Below, one piece after another: positions 28,882 through 37,647 of a DNA stretch of 64,000 bases. The notes under the pieces were generated by a model. It did no database searches and was not told the origin of the DNA. It saw only the letters and a program-made list of their open reading frames with translations. How positions within the stretch are numbered: the first letter of the stretch is position 1; the number at the start of each line of letters is the position of its first letter. The position numbers and the translations under genes are program-made. This DNA is from Crocinitomicaceae bacterium (GTDB taxonomy: Bacteria; Bacteroidota; Bacteroidia; Flavobacteriales_D; Crocinitomicaceae): the NCBI GenBank assembly GCA_028689775.1, contig JAQVCM010000013.1, positions 46,365 through 110,364 on the forward strand, in the 5' to 3' direction.

Positions 28882-30729
28882 CTACTTGTTTAATATCCAT
28901 CTCAGATAATAAACAGAACTACCTGTTTTGACATGAATCAGATACATTCCCTTTTGCAGTTCGTTACCATTTAATATGATTTCGTTTTTTCCTGCGTTTA
29001 ATGAAAATAGATTACTCTGAACTTGTTTTCCCAATGCATCATACAGCTCAACAAGATAAGTTTTATCCGATTGGTTATCAATAATCAACGTTGCATTTCC
29101 CTTAGAAGGGTTTGGATATAACCAAAATGTACTCGTATTATTAAGAGAAGATAACCCCAACGTATTTTGTGTTACTGTAATTACAACGATAGCAGTATCA
29201 CACTCATTCGCATCATTGCAAATCGAATATGTCAACGTATCGTTTCCGAAAAATCCAGTATTGGGGACGTATGTAACAATACCCGTTGTAATATCAACAG
29301 ATGCCGTTCCGTTTTCTGGTTGCACAATGATTGTTACAGAAACATTGGTTGTATTGGTGTCATTTGCAAGAACGACAATATTAACGGATATTTCTTCCAC
29401 TGTAGAAGCAGTATCATCTACTGCAATCGGGTTAGGAAGTGATTCGGCATAAGTTCCTTCATAAACTCCTAAATCAACAATTGTGTTAAGTATTCGGTTG
29501 TTTCCGTCCAAATCAGCAACAATTCCTGCAACAAAAGTATTATTCCCTGCATCAATGGCAATGCTTCCTGTTTTGAGGTAGAAATTTCCATTGACATAAT
29601 CTTCAAACAAATCATCGACAGTTACTCCGGTAGCATCCAAATTTCCGTTTGAACCACCTACCCAGTCCTGAATGATATTGTTATTCAAGACAAGCGTTGC
29701 ACCGCTATTGAATACCTGATGTTGCCACAACGGAGAAGGTGTATTTCCTTGTGTATTATCATAAAGAATCGTGTTGTTCACGGTAACTGTTCCACCTGTA
29801 TGATAAAAACCGCCACCTCTTTTAGCTGCTGTATTGTTTAAAAATGTACAATTTGTAAAAGTGGTAGTGGATGTCCAATTATATACAGCACCACCGTCAC
29901 CACCTTGTAAAGACGCATTTGAAATAGTAGCATCAAATAAAGCTTCGTTGTCCTTAAACAATACATTCGTGAAAGTAGCATTGGAAAAATAGTTTAAAAC
30001 GGCACCACCATAACCACCTTTATTATTTTTGAAAACACAATCACGAATAATGGCATTACAGCTTCCGTTTCCATTTTGAGTAAAAAGACCACTACTGAGC
30101 CATACAAAATTTCGGGTAAACGTAACATTCGAAATAACAGGAGAGGCATTACTGATATACATAGAACCTCCAAAATGATTGTGAATAATTTCGCTATTTA
30201 CTGTCGGCATATCCCAAGGGTCAGTTCCCTCTCTATAATACGCATCTGCAATCGTGAAACCATCAAAAACGGTGTTATTAAGTGTTGTTCCTGCAAAAAC
30301 AATAACGTGATACGAATTCTCTGTCATATTCGTAAACTCTCCATCGTTTTGGTTTAGGTCCCCACTTAGAATAGTTTCATTTAAACGCACATCACGTTGC
30401 GATAAGCTTGTTTCATTCCCTATAAAGCCACCATACATATTTACTCCTCCTTTTGCTACAAAAGCATTCTGTCTGTCTCCTGGAGAACTGGTGTAAAGCA
30501 TATCCATTCTTTTAGTTGGGATATATGTTCCTGAAGCAACCCAGATTTCATCACCTGAAGCAGAGCTGTTAATGACAGATTGTAAATCATTAGAAGCATT
30601 TGCCCAACTACTTCCATTTCCTGTTCCGGAAGCCAAAGGTTTTACATAACGTATAGTCTGAGCAAACAGCGTATTGAAACCACCAATACAACATAACAAA
30701 ATCAAAGCGTATTTTTTCATCATTTTCAT
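28882..30729 (-). CDS. T9SS-secreted beta-helix protein with Ig-like domain (paralog B)
   Basis: 615 residues from the ATG at 30729; the frame extends to a TTG at 30744 but the ATG-preceded signal (KKYALILLCCIGGFNTLFAQ) fits better. N-terminus RYVKPLASGTGNGSSWANAS is almost the same as in paralog A, followed by beta-helix coils. From about 440-525 an extra Ig-like/cadherin-like domain is inserted (VEEISVNIVVLANDTNTTNVSV), absent in A. It ends in a type IX sorting tail (YPNPSKGNATLIIDNQSD, LQKGMYLIHV). Duplication of one ancestral gene inside the element is likely. Confidence 0.85.
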   Translation of the reverse strand: MKMMKKYALILLCCIGGFNTLFAQTIRYVKPLASGTGNGSSWANASNDLQSVINSSASGDEIWVASGTYIPTKRMDMLYTSSPGDRQNAFVAKGGVNMYGGFIGNETSLSQRDVRLNETILSGDLNQNDGEFTNMTENSYHVIVFAGTTLNNTVFDGFTIADAYYREGTDPWDMPTVNSEIIHNHFGGSMYISNASPVISNVTFTRNFVWLSSGLFTQNGNGSCNAIIRDCVFKNNKGGYGGAVLNYFSNATFTNVLFKDNEALFDATISNASLQGGDGGAVYNWTSTTTFTNCTFLNNTAAKRGGGFYHTGGTVTVNNTILYDNTQGNTPSPLWQHQVFNSGATLVLNNNIIQDWVGGSNGNLDATGVTVDDLFEDYVNGNFYLKTGSIAIDAGNNTFVAGIVADLDGNNRILNTIVDLGVYEGTYAESLPNPIAVDDTASTVEEISVNIVVLANDTNTTNVSVTIIVQPENGTASVDITTGIVTYVPNTGFFGNDTLTYSICNDANECDTAIVVITVTQNTLGLSSLNNTSTFWLYPNPSKGNATLIIDNQSDKTYLVELYDALGKQVQSNLFSLNAGKNEIILNGNELQKGMYLIHVKTGSSVYYLRWILNK

Positions 30730-31059
30730 ATCATACAAAATCAACTACAAAGTTGAGTCTATTGAATAAAAGGATTGACATAATTACAAGGACTCTTATT
30801 CTGCTATTTACACTGTTGATTTAGAAAAAAGTGTCTGCTGTTTAGATTTTTACACCTTGAATAAATGCTCTTCAAAAAAATACTGGATAAAAAAAGAAAT
30901 TATAAAATTGAAAAACGAAACTTACAAGTGTAAAAAAGAAAAATATCTCCCCGATTTTGCAATAACAAAAGCACGAAAATCAAAGCTTTCGGATTCATTA
31001 ATAATCCTGTTTTTAATACATCCTATTGAACTTTGCACCAACTTAAAAACTTCGTTGAT
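30730..31059. other. 330-base divergent intergenic region
   Basis: Between T9SS paralog B and the CydA-like gene, AT-rich, should hold both promoters. No strong TAnnTTTG element with a -33 box recognised. A short open frame at 30857-31084 has no start context or homology pattern and is not called. Confidence 0.4.
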
Positions 31060-32562
31060 ATGGATTTTCCAATGTTTCATTTAGACTGGTTAAATAACCG
31101 ATTTTTGATTGCTGTTATTGCCATCATACACGTTATTATCAACCACGGTTTGGCAGTTGGTTTCATACCCTATATTACTTGGTTAGAACAAAAAGGAGTA
31201 CTCAATTCTCCAAAAGACCAAATCACAGATTTCAAGTGGGATGAATTGATTTATAAAAAGATGAAAGTAGCATTCATCATTACAACCACCATTGGAGCAA
31301 TGACAGGAGTTGGAATTTGGTTTTCAGCATCGTTGGTTAGTCCTGCTTCCATTGGTAGTTTAATTCGTGTATTTTATTGGGCATGGTTTACCGAATGGTT
31401 GGTGTTTGTCACGGAAGTTGTTTTAATCCTGATTTATTTCCTGACTTGGAAAAACTCTAATAAATCATTGAAAGCAAAATTAAGACACGTTCGGTTCGGT
31501 TGGTTTTTAGCAGGATTTTCATGGATCACGATGGCAATTATCGTTTCTATTTTAGGATTTATGATGGATCCGGGGAACTGGAATACAAATCCCACATTGG
31601 CAAACGGATTTACCAACCCCATTTATTTACCTCAACTGTTATTCCGAACACCAACAGCGATGTTAATTGGTGGAATGTTTGGGGTTTTGTTAACGGTAAT
31701 TTTCACTAAAAAAGGAAGTGAAATTCGTGAAACAGCTTTAAAATTTGGTGGGAAATGGATTTTGGTTTGTGTTCCCTTTGTGATAATGGGGGCGGTTTAT
31801 TACTGGAATGTAATGCCAGAAGCAATGAAAGCCAATATGAGTACAGCTGTCGGAACAATGGAATTTGAACAGTATTACAATTTGCTGAAATACTTTATCA
31901 TAGCGGCAGCTTCATTATCTATTATAATTGCTGTTTGGGCACTTGTAAAACCAAAAACACTCCACTTTAGTCATGTTATATTACCGTTTCTGTTTGTAAT
32001 CGGATTTTTAGGATTCTTTGAAAGGGTACGCGAATTCATCAGAAAACCATATATAATAGGAAACTATATGTATTCTAATTTGTTACGGGAAGAAGATTAC
32101 CCACTTTACAAGAAAGATGGTATTTTGAAACATACCACATATACATCTGTCACAGAAATTACCTCTGAAAATAAATTGATTGCAGGTCGGGATGTGTTTA
32201 TGAATACATGCAGTCGTTGCCACACAGTAAAAGGAGTAAATTCCATTACCTATGTTTTTGAACGTATGTACGGTTTTGGTAAACCACTGGATGAGGCAAC
32301 GGTTGCAGGATATATTCCGGGAATGCACAAAGGAAGAACTTATATGCCACCTTTCCCTGGAAATCGGGAGGAATTGAAAGCACTTGCGTCGTATATCAAA
32401 CATTTACAACAGACTGGGGAATCACTAGAAGGAGTTCAATCCACTGGTGTTTCAATCAATCCGGAAAACAGTGCTGAATCCGTTGCAAAACAAATTGAGA
32501 AAATCCAAAAAGAGGAAGCTGCAAAGAAAAAAGCAAAAGAAATTCAATTAACTCAAAACTAA
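31060..32562 (+). CDS. CydA-like membrane protein fused to a c-type cytochrome domain
   Basis: 500 residues from the ATG at 31060; a TTG at 31033 is less likely. N-terminal half has about nine hydrophobic segments. Its first helices align with CydA of cytochrome bd: an early His (H24, as heme ligand H19) in a helix after LDWLNNRF, then E112 and E119 in WFTEWLVFVTEVV at the position of the paired glutamates E99/E107. The quinol-binding Q-loop is missing, and the second CydA heme His region reads LLFRTPTAML without His. The C-terminal domain has CSRCH (C384, C387, H388) and a methionine in RTYMPPFP, a class I cytochrome c. It likely belongs to the c-heme branch of the bd superfamily; electron path unknown. 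Confidence 0.75.
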   Translation: MDFPMFHLDWLNNRFLIAVIAIIHVIINHGLAVGFIPYITWLEQKGVLNSPKDQITDFKWDELIYKKMKVAFIITTTIGAMTGVGIWFSASLVSPASIGSLIRVFYWAWFTEWLVFVTEVVLILIYFLTWKNSNKSLKAKLRHVRFGWFLAGFSWITMAIIVSILGFMMDPGNWNTNPTLANGFTNPIYLPQLLFRTPTAMLIGGMFGVLLTVIFTKKGSEIRETALKFGGKWILVCVPFVIMGAVYYWNVMPEAMKANMSTAVGTMEFEQYYNLLKYFIIAAASLSIIIAVWALVKPKTLHFSHVILPFLFVIGFLGFFERVREFIRKPYIIGNYMYSNLLREEDYPLYKKDGILKHTTYTSVTEITSENKLIAGRDVFMNTCSRCHTVKGVNSITYVFERMYGFGKPLDEATVAGYIPGMHKGRTYMPPFPGNREELKALASYIKHLQQTGESLEGVQSTGVSINPENSAESVAKQIEKIQKEEAAKKKAKEIQLTQN

Positions 32563-32566
32563 AAAT

Positions 32567-33889
32567 ATGTTGTTACAGATAAGTACACCCATTCCCAAAG
32601 ACATACCACTACCGTTACCATTACCTGAATGGTTACTGGTTACATTGCTCATCGTTTCATTTCTGTTTCACATTATTTTCATCAACCTGATGGTTGGAGG
32701 AAGTATTGTTACTCTTTGGGCACAAATCAAAGGATTAAAAGAAAAAAAATACGATGATTTCGCACACGAAATTGCTAAAACCATCACGGTAAATAAAAGT
32801 CTGGCGGTTGTACTGGGCGTTGCTCCGTTATTGAGTATCAATACACTCTATACAGTGTATTTCTACTCAGCAAATGCCCTTACCGGATTTGCATGGATTA
32901 TGATTATTCCATTGGTAACAATTGCTTTTCTTCTCACTTATTTACATAAATACACTTGGAAAACATTAGAAAATAACAGACACCTGCACATATCAATCAT
33001 TGCATTGGCTGTAGCCATTTTCTTGATTATTCCATTGATTTTCCTGACGAATGTTAACCTGATGATGTTCCCCGAAAAATGGGGTACAATCAAAGGATTT
33101 ATGAGTGCATTAACCCTACCAAATGTCTTTCCAAGATACTTTGAGTTTTTAGGAGCATGCATTGCTGTAACAGGAATTTTCATTGTATGGTACAACAAAC
33201 GTAAAAACTACCCTGTTGAAGAAATCTATATCGGTTTTACCCGCCTGGATTTAAAACGTCTGGGATTTAGTATTGCTGTATTAGGATTAGCATTGCAAAT
33301 ACTTTTTGGCATTGTCGTATTGTTCACCTTACCATCCAAAGGAATAGGTTTTGATGTCATTGGGATGATGGCCATAGCAGGATTATTACTAGCAGTTGCA
33401 TTATGGTACAGTTATCAGAGTTTGGTTGGAACAGCGGATAAAATAGACCTTCATTTTAATAAAATAGTAGCTTTTATATTCATATTTATGGTATTCTATG
33501 GCGGAAGCCGACAACTATACCGTCACAATTCATTAGATAAACACCAGCAATTAATGGCTGCCCATACGGAAGAATTTCAGCGTTTAAGTTTGGAAGCACG
33601 TTTGAATCCTGTAGAAGATGAGTTGGAATTGGACGAATCACTAGGTGAATTTGCTATGGGAGGAGCATTATTTACCCAAAACTGTGCTTCGTGTCACAAA
33701 CTGGATGAAAAATTAGTAGGTCCTCCGGTACTTGAAATGGCAAAAATCTACAAAGGAAACATTCCTGACCTGAAAAAATGGATTAAAACACCAGGAAAAA
33801 AACGTCCGGATTATCCGCAGATGCCAGGATTTGATTTACCCGATGAAGATATAGAAGAGATTTCAAAATACATATTATCAATCAAATAA
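32567..33889 (+). CDS. membrane protein with C-terminal cytochrome c domain
   Basis: 440 residues. About eight to nine hydrophobic helices (about 22-330) with no recognisable family motif, then a periplasmic cytochrome c domain with CASCH (C373, C376, H377) and MPGF as distal ligand region. It starts 4 bases after the CydA-like gene, so the two are translated as a unit and probably form a two-subunit complex, like CydA with CydB. I cannot match it to CydB by motif. The c domain would take electrons at the periplasmic face. Confidence 0.72.
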   Translation: MLLQISTPIPKDIPLPLPLPEWLLVTLLIVSFLFHIIFINLMVGGSIVTLWAQIKGLKEKKYDDFAHEIAKTITVNKSLAVVLGVAPLLSINTLYTVYFYSANALTGFAWIMIIPLVTIAFLLTYLHKYTWKTLENNRHLHISIIALAVAIFLIIPLIFLTNVNLMMFPEKWGTIKGFMSALTLPNVFPRYFEFLGACIAVTGIFIVWYNKRKNYPVEEIYIGFTRLDLKRLGFSIAVLGLALQILFGIVVLFTLPSKGIGFDVIGMMAIAGLLLAVALWYSYQSLVGTADKIDLHFNKIVAFIFIFMVFYGGSRQLYRHNSLDKHQQLMAAHTEEFQRLSLEARLNPVEDELELDESLGEFAMGGALFTQNCASCHKLDEKLVGPPVLEMAKIYKGNIPDLKKWIKTPGKKRPDYPQMPGFDLPDEDIEEISKYILSIK

Positions 33890-33897
33890 AAATCGTT

Positions 33898-34062
33898 ATG
33901 CAGACAATTGTAATTATCGCCGACATTCTGATGTTCTTTTACATCTTTAAAATCATCATTGACCTGAACATACTAACACTCAAATTGAGAAAAAAAATTG
34001 AAAAAGAGAAACAGTCCAATGAACTGGAAGAAAATTATCAATTCATTAAAGGACTGTATTAA
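33898..34062 (+). CDS. 54-residue single-span membrane protein, third gene of the cytochrome operon
   Basis: Reads MQTIVIIADILMFF then a span to about residue 25 and a charged tail KLRKKIEKEKQSNELEE. It starts 8 bases after the cytochrome gene and fits the position of small accessory subunits such as CydX or CcoQ. The frame is uninterrupted from ATG 33898 to TAA 34060-34062. Coding status is inferred from position, start and composition. Confidence 0.6.
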   Translation: MQTIVIIADILMFFYIFKIIIDLNILTLKLRKKIEKEKQSNELEENYQFIKGLY

Positions 34063-34091
34063 TCAGAAAACAATAATTAAAAAATAATCAC

Positions 34092-34937
34092 TTGCCACAA
34101 CTTACTAAATACAGAGCAACTCTGCTAAAAGCCGAGACAGAACTTCACCAATTACAAATAGAGATTGACGATGTTTTACTATTAGCAGAAACAAGCATTC
34201 GAATTTGTTTAGAAAGTTTAGCAGAATTACGAAAAATCGTTGTATCAAAAAGGTTTTCAAGTGAAGCAGATGAAATTCTTTTTTTCAAGGAAATCAAACC
34301 CAAATTAGTTTCCCATCTGATTTACCACAATAATGTTTACAACATTGAAACCAACCGTCCAAATGGCTCAGCAAAAATTAAGCGAAAATACATTCAGGCA
34401 GAACTTCATAAACTCAAAAACTACTTTTATGAAAACCTTGATTTTTATCGATATTATCGAACTGGGAGCTCTTATTTAGATCACAAATATTTCATCAGAG
34501 GAAAGCACGATATCCGTCTAAATTTAGATGCCTATGTTTACGAAGTAGATCCTGATTTTTCTACCACACATGATTTTAAAATTTCTACCATTCTTGCGAA
34601 TGATTTACTTCAGGTACACCTTGAAAATGAATTATCAAAACTTGGCTTACAAACTGAGAACAAAAATCCAGATAAAATTTTGAAAGATAACATCCATTGG
34701 ACAGCAAGTAAAGTTTCACTTACAGAGCTAATGTATGCCTTACACCAATCGGGTGTTTTCAATCACGGACAATCTGACATCAAAGCCATAGCTACTTATT
34801 TTGAAACTATATTCGATGTTGATTTAGGCAATTATTACCGTACCTACCTTGAACTAAAAATCCGGCAAGACCGCACCAAATTTCTCGATTCTCTTCGTGA
34901 AAACTTTATCCGAAAAATAGAAGACGAAGAAAAATAA
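34092..34937 (+). CDS. RteC domain protein
   Basis: 281 residues, TTG start. Helical throughout, with the RteC pattern: long N-terminal helix (LLKAETELHQLQIEIDDVLLLAE), FFKEIKPKLVSHLIYHNNVYNIE, HKLKNYFYENLDFYRYYRTGSSYLDHKYF, and the C-terminal helix-turn-helix-like KVSLTELMYALHQSGVFNHG. RteC of CTnDOT activates excision genes. Here, with an integrase and HTH gene present, it probably controls excision or the operon at 21741. The repeat palindrome follows it directly. Confidence 0.88.
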   Translation: MPQLTKYRATLLKAETELHQLQIEIDDVLLLAETSIRICLESLAELRKIVVSKRFSSEADEILFFKEIKPKLVSHLIYHNNVYNIETNRPNGSAKIKRKYIQAELHKLKNYFYENLDFYRYYRTGSSYLDHKYFIRGKHDIRLNLDAYVYEVDPDFSTTHDFKISTILANDLLQVHLENELSKLGLQTENKNPDKILKDNIHWTASKVSLTELMYALHQSGVFNHGQSDIKAIATYFETIFDVDLGNYYRTYLELKIRQDRTKFLDSLRENFIRKIEDEEK

Positions 34938-34938
34938 T

Positions 34939-34964
34939 TTACCCAAGTTGGGTGTAAGTTGTGA
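34939..34964 (+). repeat. palindromic motif, copy 2, after rteC
   Basis: ACCCAA-G-TTGGGT then GTAAGTTGTGA, the partner of 21661-21685. It lies between the convergent ends of rteC and the PIN gene, not in a promoter, which suggests a structural or origin role as well as a regulator site. Confidence 0.5.
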
Positions 34965-34991
34965 TTTCTGAAATTACTTTTGACTTAGTAA

Positions 34992-35525
34992 TTACCTAAT
35001 TTCAATTGTACGACATTTGTACTCTTGCATATTCCTAACAGGAAGTCTACTACCAGCTGATTTAACTTTTGAAATAAATGTATTACATTCATGTTCAGTC
35101 ATAATCCCTTTATTTAAAGCTTCACATAAAAAATCCATTGTAGTCAAATAATCAAGATGGTGCATAGAGCAGTAATGTTTGATGTCTTTTAAGTTACTGC
35201 TTGCAATGATATTGTTTGTATATCTGACAACAGCTAAACAAGCAGCTTCCCCGTCTCCTTTAAACATGAGTTTTTTGATATGGTGATACTCTTTTTTTAT
35301 TTCATTATTATCCTCAGGAAATGGAATAATTTCAAGGAGTTTATAATTTACTAAATTATCAACTTCTATCTTTCTCTTGCTGAAATTAGAAAGCTCTGCA
35401 TATACTTTGTCGAGAACTTTAATGGGATAAGAAAATATGGTTGGTAATTTGATTATTTCCCCACCAGTTATGAAATGAGAAACAACATCCGCATCTATAA
35501 GGATTATTTTATTGTTGTTCTTCAT
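34992..35525 (-). CDS. PIN-fold-like protein, third gene of the XRE-ImmA trio
   Basis: 177 residues. The pattern is that of PIN nucleases: early aspartate IDADVVSHF (D11), an acidic E in LDKVYAEL, GDGEAACLAVVRYTNN with E near 92, and a final NLKDIKHYC with D. It would be an RNA-cleaving toxin if active. It overlaps the protease gene by 17 bases, implying coupled translation. No classical antitoxin of VapB type is adjacent; the XRE protein and ImmA-like protease could serve. PIN assignment is by pattern and moderately sure. Confidence 0.65.
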   Translation of the reverse strand: MKNNNKIILIDADVVSHFITGGEIIKLPTIFSYPIKVLDKVYAELSNFSKRKIEVDNLVNYKLLEIIPFPEDNNEIKKEYHHIKKLMFKGDGEAACLAVVRYTNNIIASSNLKDIKHYCSMHHLDYLTTMDFLCEALNKGIMTEHECNTFISKVKSAGSRLPVRNMQEYKCRTIEIR

Positions 35526-36258
35526 TATTCAGATTCTCAATTTCATCAGTGTTCATACCTAAGTCAAGAAGTAAAGAGAAATAATGACTTTCAGAAATCT
35601 TTTCAGATTCATACAACTCGCGAGCAATTGTTCCATAATCTCCAATAACTTGATTATGGTTACCTTCATTATATAAGTCAGTTGTGTAACCATATTCTAT
35701 GGCTCCTTTCTTTACATTAGAATAGAAAGGCTCTGCATACCGTTCAGAAATTATTCCCAAATTTTTCAATCGATATAATAATGCCGAACGTGAACATGAG
35801 AAATACTGCTCTAATATTAAAATTGTTTTAAGAGTAATTTTATCTTTACTAAGTTCATTGTCTGGGATTAATGTCTTTATTCCAAGTTCGGGCAACAATA
35901 AATTTGCTGCAAAAATATCTGCATTATATTCTTCCTTATCTCCCTTTTTAAATTCTCCAGTACTACATACCATTGAAGTAAAATTCTCTTGAATAAATAA
36001 GTGATATAATTCATGACAAATCGAAAAATGTTGATGTCCTAATGTTTTGTTACTATTAATTAGTATAAACCGTTTTACATTTACATTACCATTTTTAACT
36101 TTTATTGCCATTCCCGACAAATTGGAACTGAGAGGCCTAAATACCGTAAGTACATTCAGTTTATACAATAAACTTTTAAGCCGGATGCCATCTTCATTTC
36201 CCAGTCCATTAATATTTCGAAAGTCATTAGCTTTCTTTTCAATGATTAAATGATTCAT
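35509..36258 (-). CDS. ImmA/IrrE family metallopeptidase
   Basis: 249 residues from the ATG at 36258 (a TTG at 36267 precedes it). HELYH zinc motif (about H82-E83-x-x-H86) with the third ligand region KEEYNADIFAANLLLP downstream, which is the COG2856 signature. The C-terminal part looks like an added helical domain (SHYFSLLLDLGMNTDEIENL). Such proteases cut a cognate XRE repressor, often in response to a signal; ImmA acts on ImmR in ICEBs1. Here the neighbouring XRE protein would be the natural target. The genes overlap by 20 bases. Confidence 0.88.
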   Translation of the reverse strand: MNHLIIEKKANDFRNINGLGNEDGIRLKSLLYKLNVLTVFRPLSSNLSGMAIKVKNGNVNVKRFILINSNKTLGHQHFSICHELYHLFIQENFTSMVCSTGEFKKGDKEEYNADIFAANLLLPELGIKTLIPDNELSKDKITLKTILILEQYFSCSRSALLYRLKNLGIISERYAEPFYSNVKKGAIEYGYTTDLYNEGNHNQVIGDYGTIARELYESEKISESHYFSLLLDLGMNTDEIENLNNEEQQ

Positions 36259-36595
36259 CACTAACAACCTTTTTCATATTTAAATAGTTTAACACTATTT
36301 TCCTAAAATCAGCTATCTGCTGTAAATCTTCAGATTGAAGATAGTCAGCTCTAAAAGCAAATGCTACATTAGCACAAATAGCTTCAGCATCATTTTCATA
36401 AAAATCATACTCGTCCACCCCAAATAATTGAGAAGCTTTTGAAATAATATCAGTTGGAATAGACCTCTTACCATTTTCATAGTAACTAACTTCTTCTCTT
36501 GTTATGTCAAGATAATTAGCTAATTCTTGCTGTCCTAGATCCAACTTCTCTCTGAAATACTTGATATTCTTTCCTATGATTTGATCTTGTGTCAT
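36239..36595 (-). CDS. XRE-family HTH regulator, first gene of the trio
   Basis: 118 residues. HTH of cro/C1 type at about 9-62 (IKYFREKLDLGQQELANYLDITREEVSYYENGKRSIP), then a helical tail that may interact with the protease. It is the first gene of a tightly overlapped operon with the ImmA-like and PIN-like genes and likely represses its own promoter in 36596-36700. It is the candidate antitoxin or target of the protease. Confidence 0.88.
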   Translation of the reverse strand: MTQDQIIGKNIKYFREKLDLGQQELANYLDITREEVSYYENGKRSIPTDIISKASQLFGVDEYDFYENDAEAICANVAFAFRADYLQSEDLQQIADFRKIVLNYLNMKKVVSDESFNH

Positions 36596-36699
36596 GACGT
36601 TGATATTAAATTACAAAGTACAGTAATCTTGTTACAAACATACGCATATATTTTTAAACTCAAAAAAATGTAACATATTTTATACAATTCTAAAATTTT

Positions 36700-37505
36700 A
36701 GAAAAGGTAAAGTGGTCTTCCTCCTTGTCCTCACAGCTTCAAAAAACATAAAAACAAGGGTAATACAAGCTTCGTTTCTCTACGCCCTTGTTTTTACCGT
36801 TCCTTAGCCGTTGTCTCAGAATTCGTCAAATCGGCTGTTCACTTGTTTTTCTTGCCTGTTCGTTCATCGTCGTCAGTCGCGGCTACTCTGCCACCCCCAA
36901 ACCCCGATAAGGTTATTTTCGCTAGCTCGTTCCTCATGGCTCAAATGATAGATAAATGGGGTGTCACCGCCGCTTGGGTTATGCTCGCCTGCTAAATCGC
37001 TCGGGCTTCGGGTTTGTCACAGTTTTTGTACCCACGTACGTCAGTCGCTTTCCTCATTACAGCGCCCGGAGCCTGAAAAAGGCTTTTCCGTCTGCTTTCG
37101 TTCAGTTCAGCCACTTCCGAACTCCCACAACAAGAGCGTTTGCTTTCTCGTTCCTCAACACTTCACGCACTTGTTTTTCCTTTTGCTTCACGCCGCCTCA
37201 GTCATTCCGCTACGCTCCATTTATTCAACCGCATCAGCAACCCACACTTGCCGTTGACATCACTCCACACTCCCGATAGCTATCGGGACCTTTCACAGGC
37301 ACCGTTCAACCAACCTCAAGTTTTTCCTCCCCAATCCAACGCCAACAAAAACATGTGCCAAACCCTTGTGCATACTGCAGAGGTCGCAGGTTGTCCAATC
37401 CTTGTCCATTTCCTGCTTTCCCCCTCACTCAATCTCGCAGTCGGCTCGCGACGTTCCAGTCGTACCTCTTTCCACTTGCTGCCCACACTCCAGTCAGCCA
37501 ATTAA
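36700..37505. other. GC-rich, C-skewed stretch without genes
   Basis: About 0.8 kb clearly richer in G+C than either flank and strongly skewed to C on the + strand (line 37201-37260 has 22 C and 8 G; 37261-37320 has 24 C and 9 G). Open frames occur on both strands but none has start context or family pattern, and codon use is unlike the neighbours. It contains an 11-bp inverted repeat (36750-36795), the palindrome CCCGATAGCTATCGGG near 37270, and a small AGCCT/AGGCT hairpin. It could be a structured RNA, an origin of transfer or replication, or foreign DNA. Not identified. Confidence 0.6.
36750..36795. repeat. 11-bp perfect inverted repeat
   Basis: AAAAACAAGGG (36750-36760) and CCCTTGTTTTT (36785-36795) with a 24-base spacer. 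The A/T tracts at both arms mean it could terminate transcription either way, and it marks the start of the C-skewed stretch. Confidence 0.6.
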
Positions 37506-37647
37506 ATTGATTATAATTACTGATATTTCGTTGACAAGATTAATATAGACGGCTGATATTTGATTCTTATAATGGCTTCCTTTCGTTTTTCCAACGCTCA
37601 GCTGAAGGCTCTTTTACCTTTTTGAAATGCTTTATCTATAATTATTT

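Noticed and set aside
30857..31084. 75-residue Lys-rich open frame
   Set aside because: It runs into the CydA-like gene in another frame and looks like random AT-rich sequence.
36956..37548. Several open frames on both strands in the C-skewed stretch
   Set aside because: They overlap each other, have no family pattern, and arise from the lack of stops in C-rich DNA.
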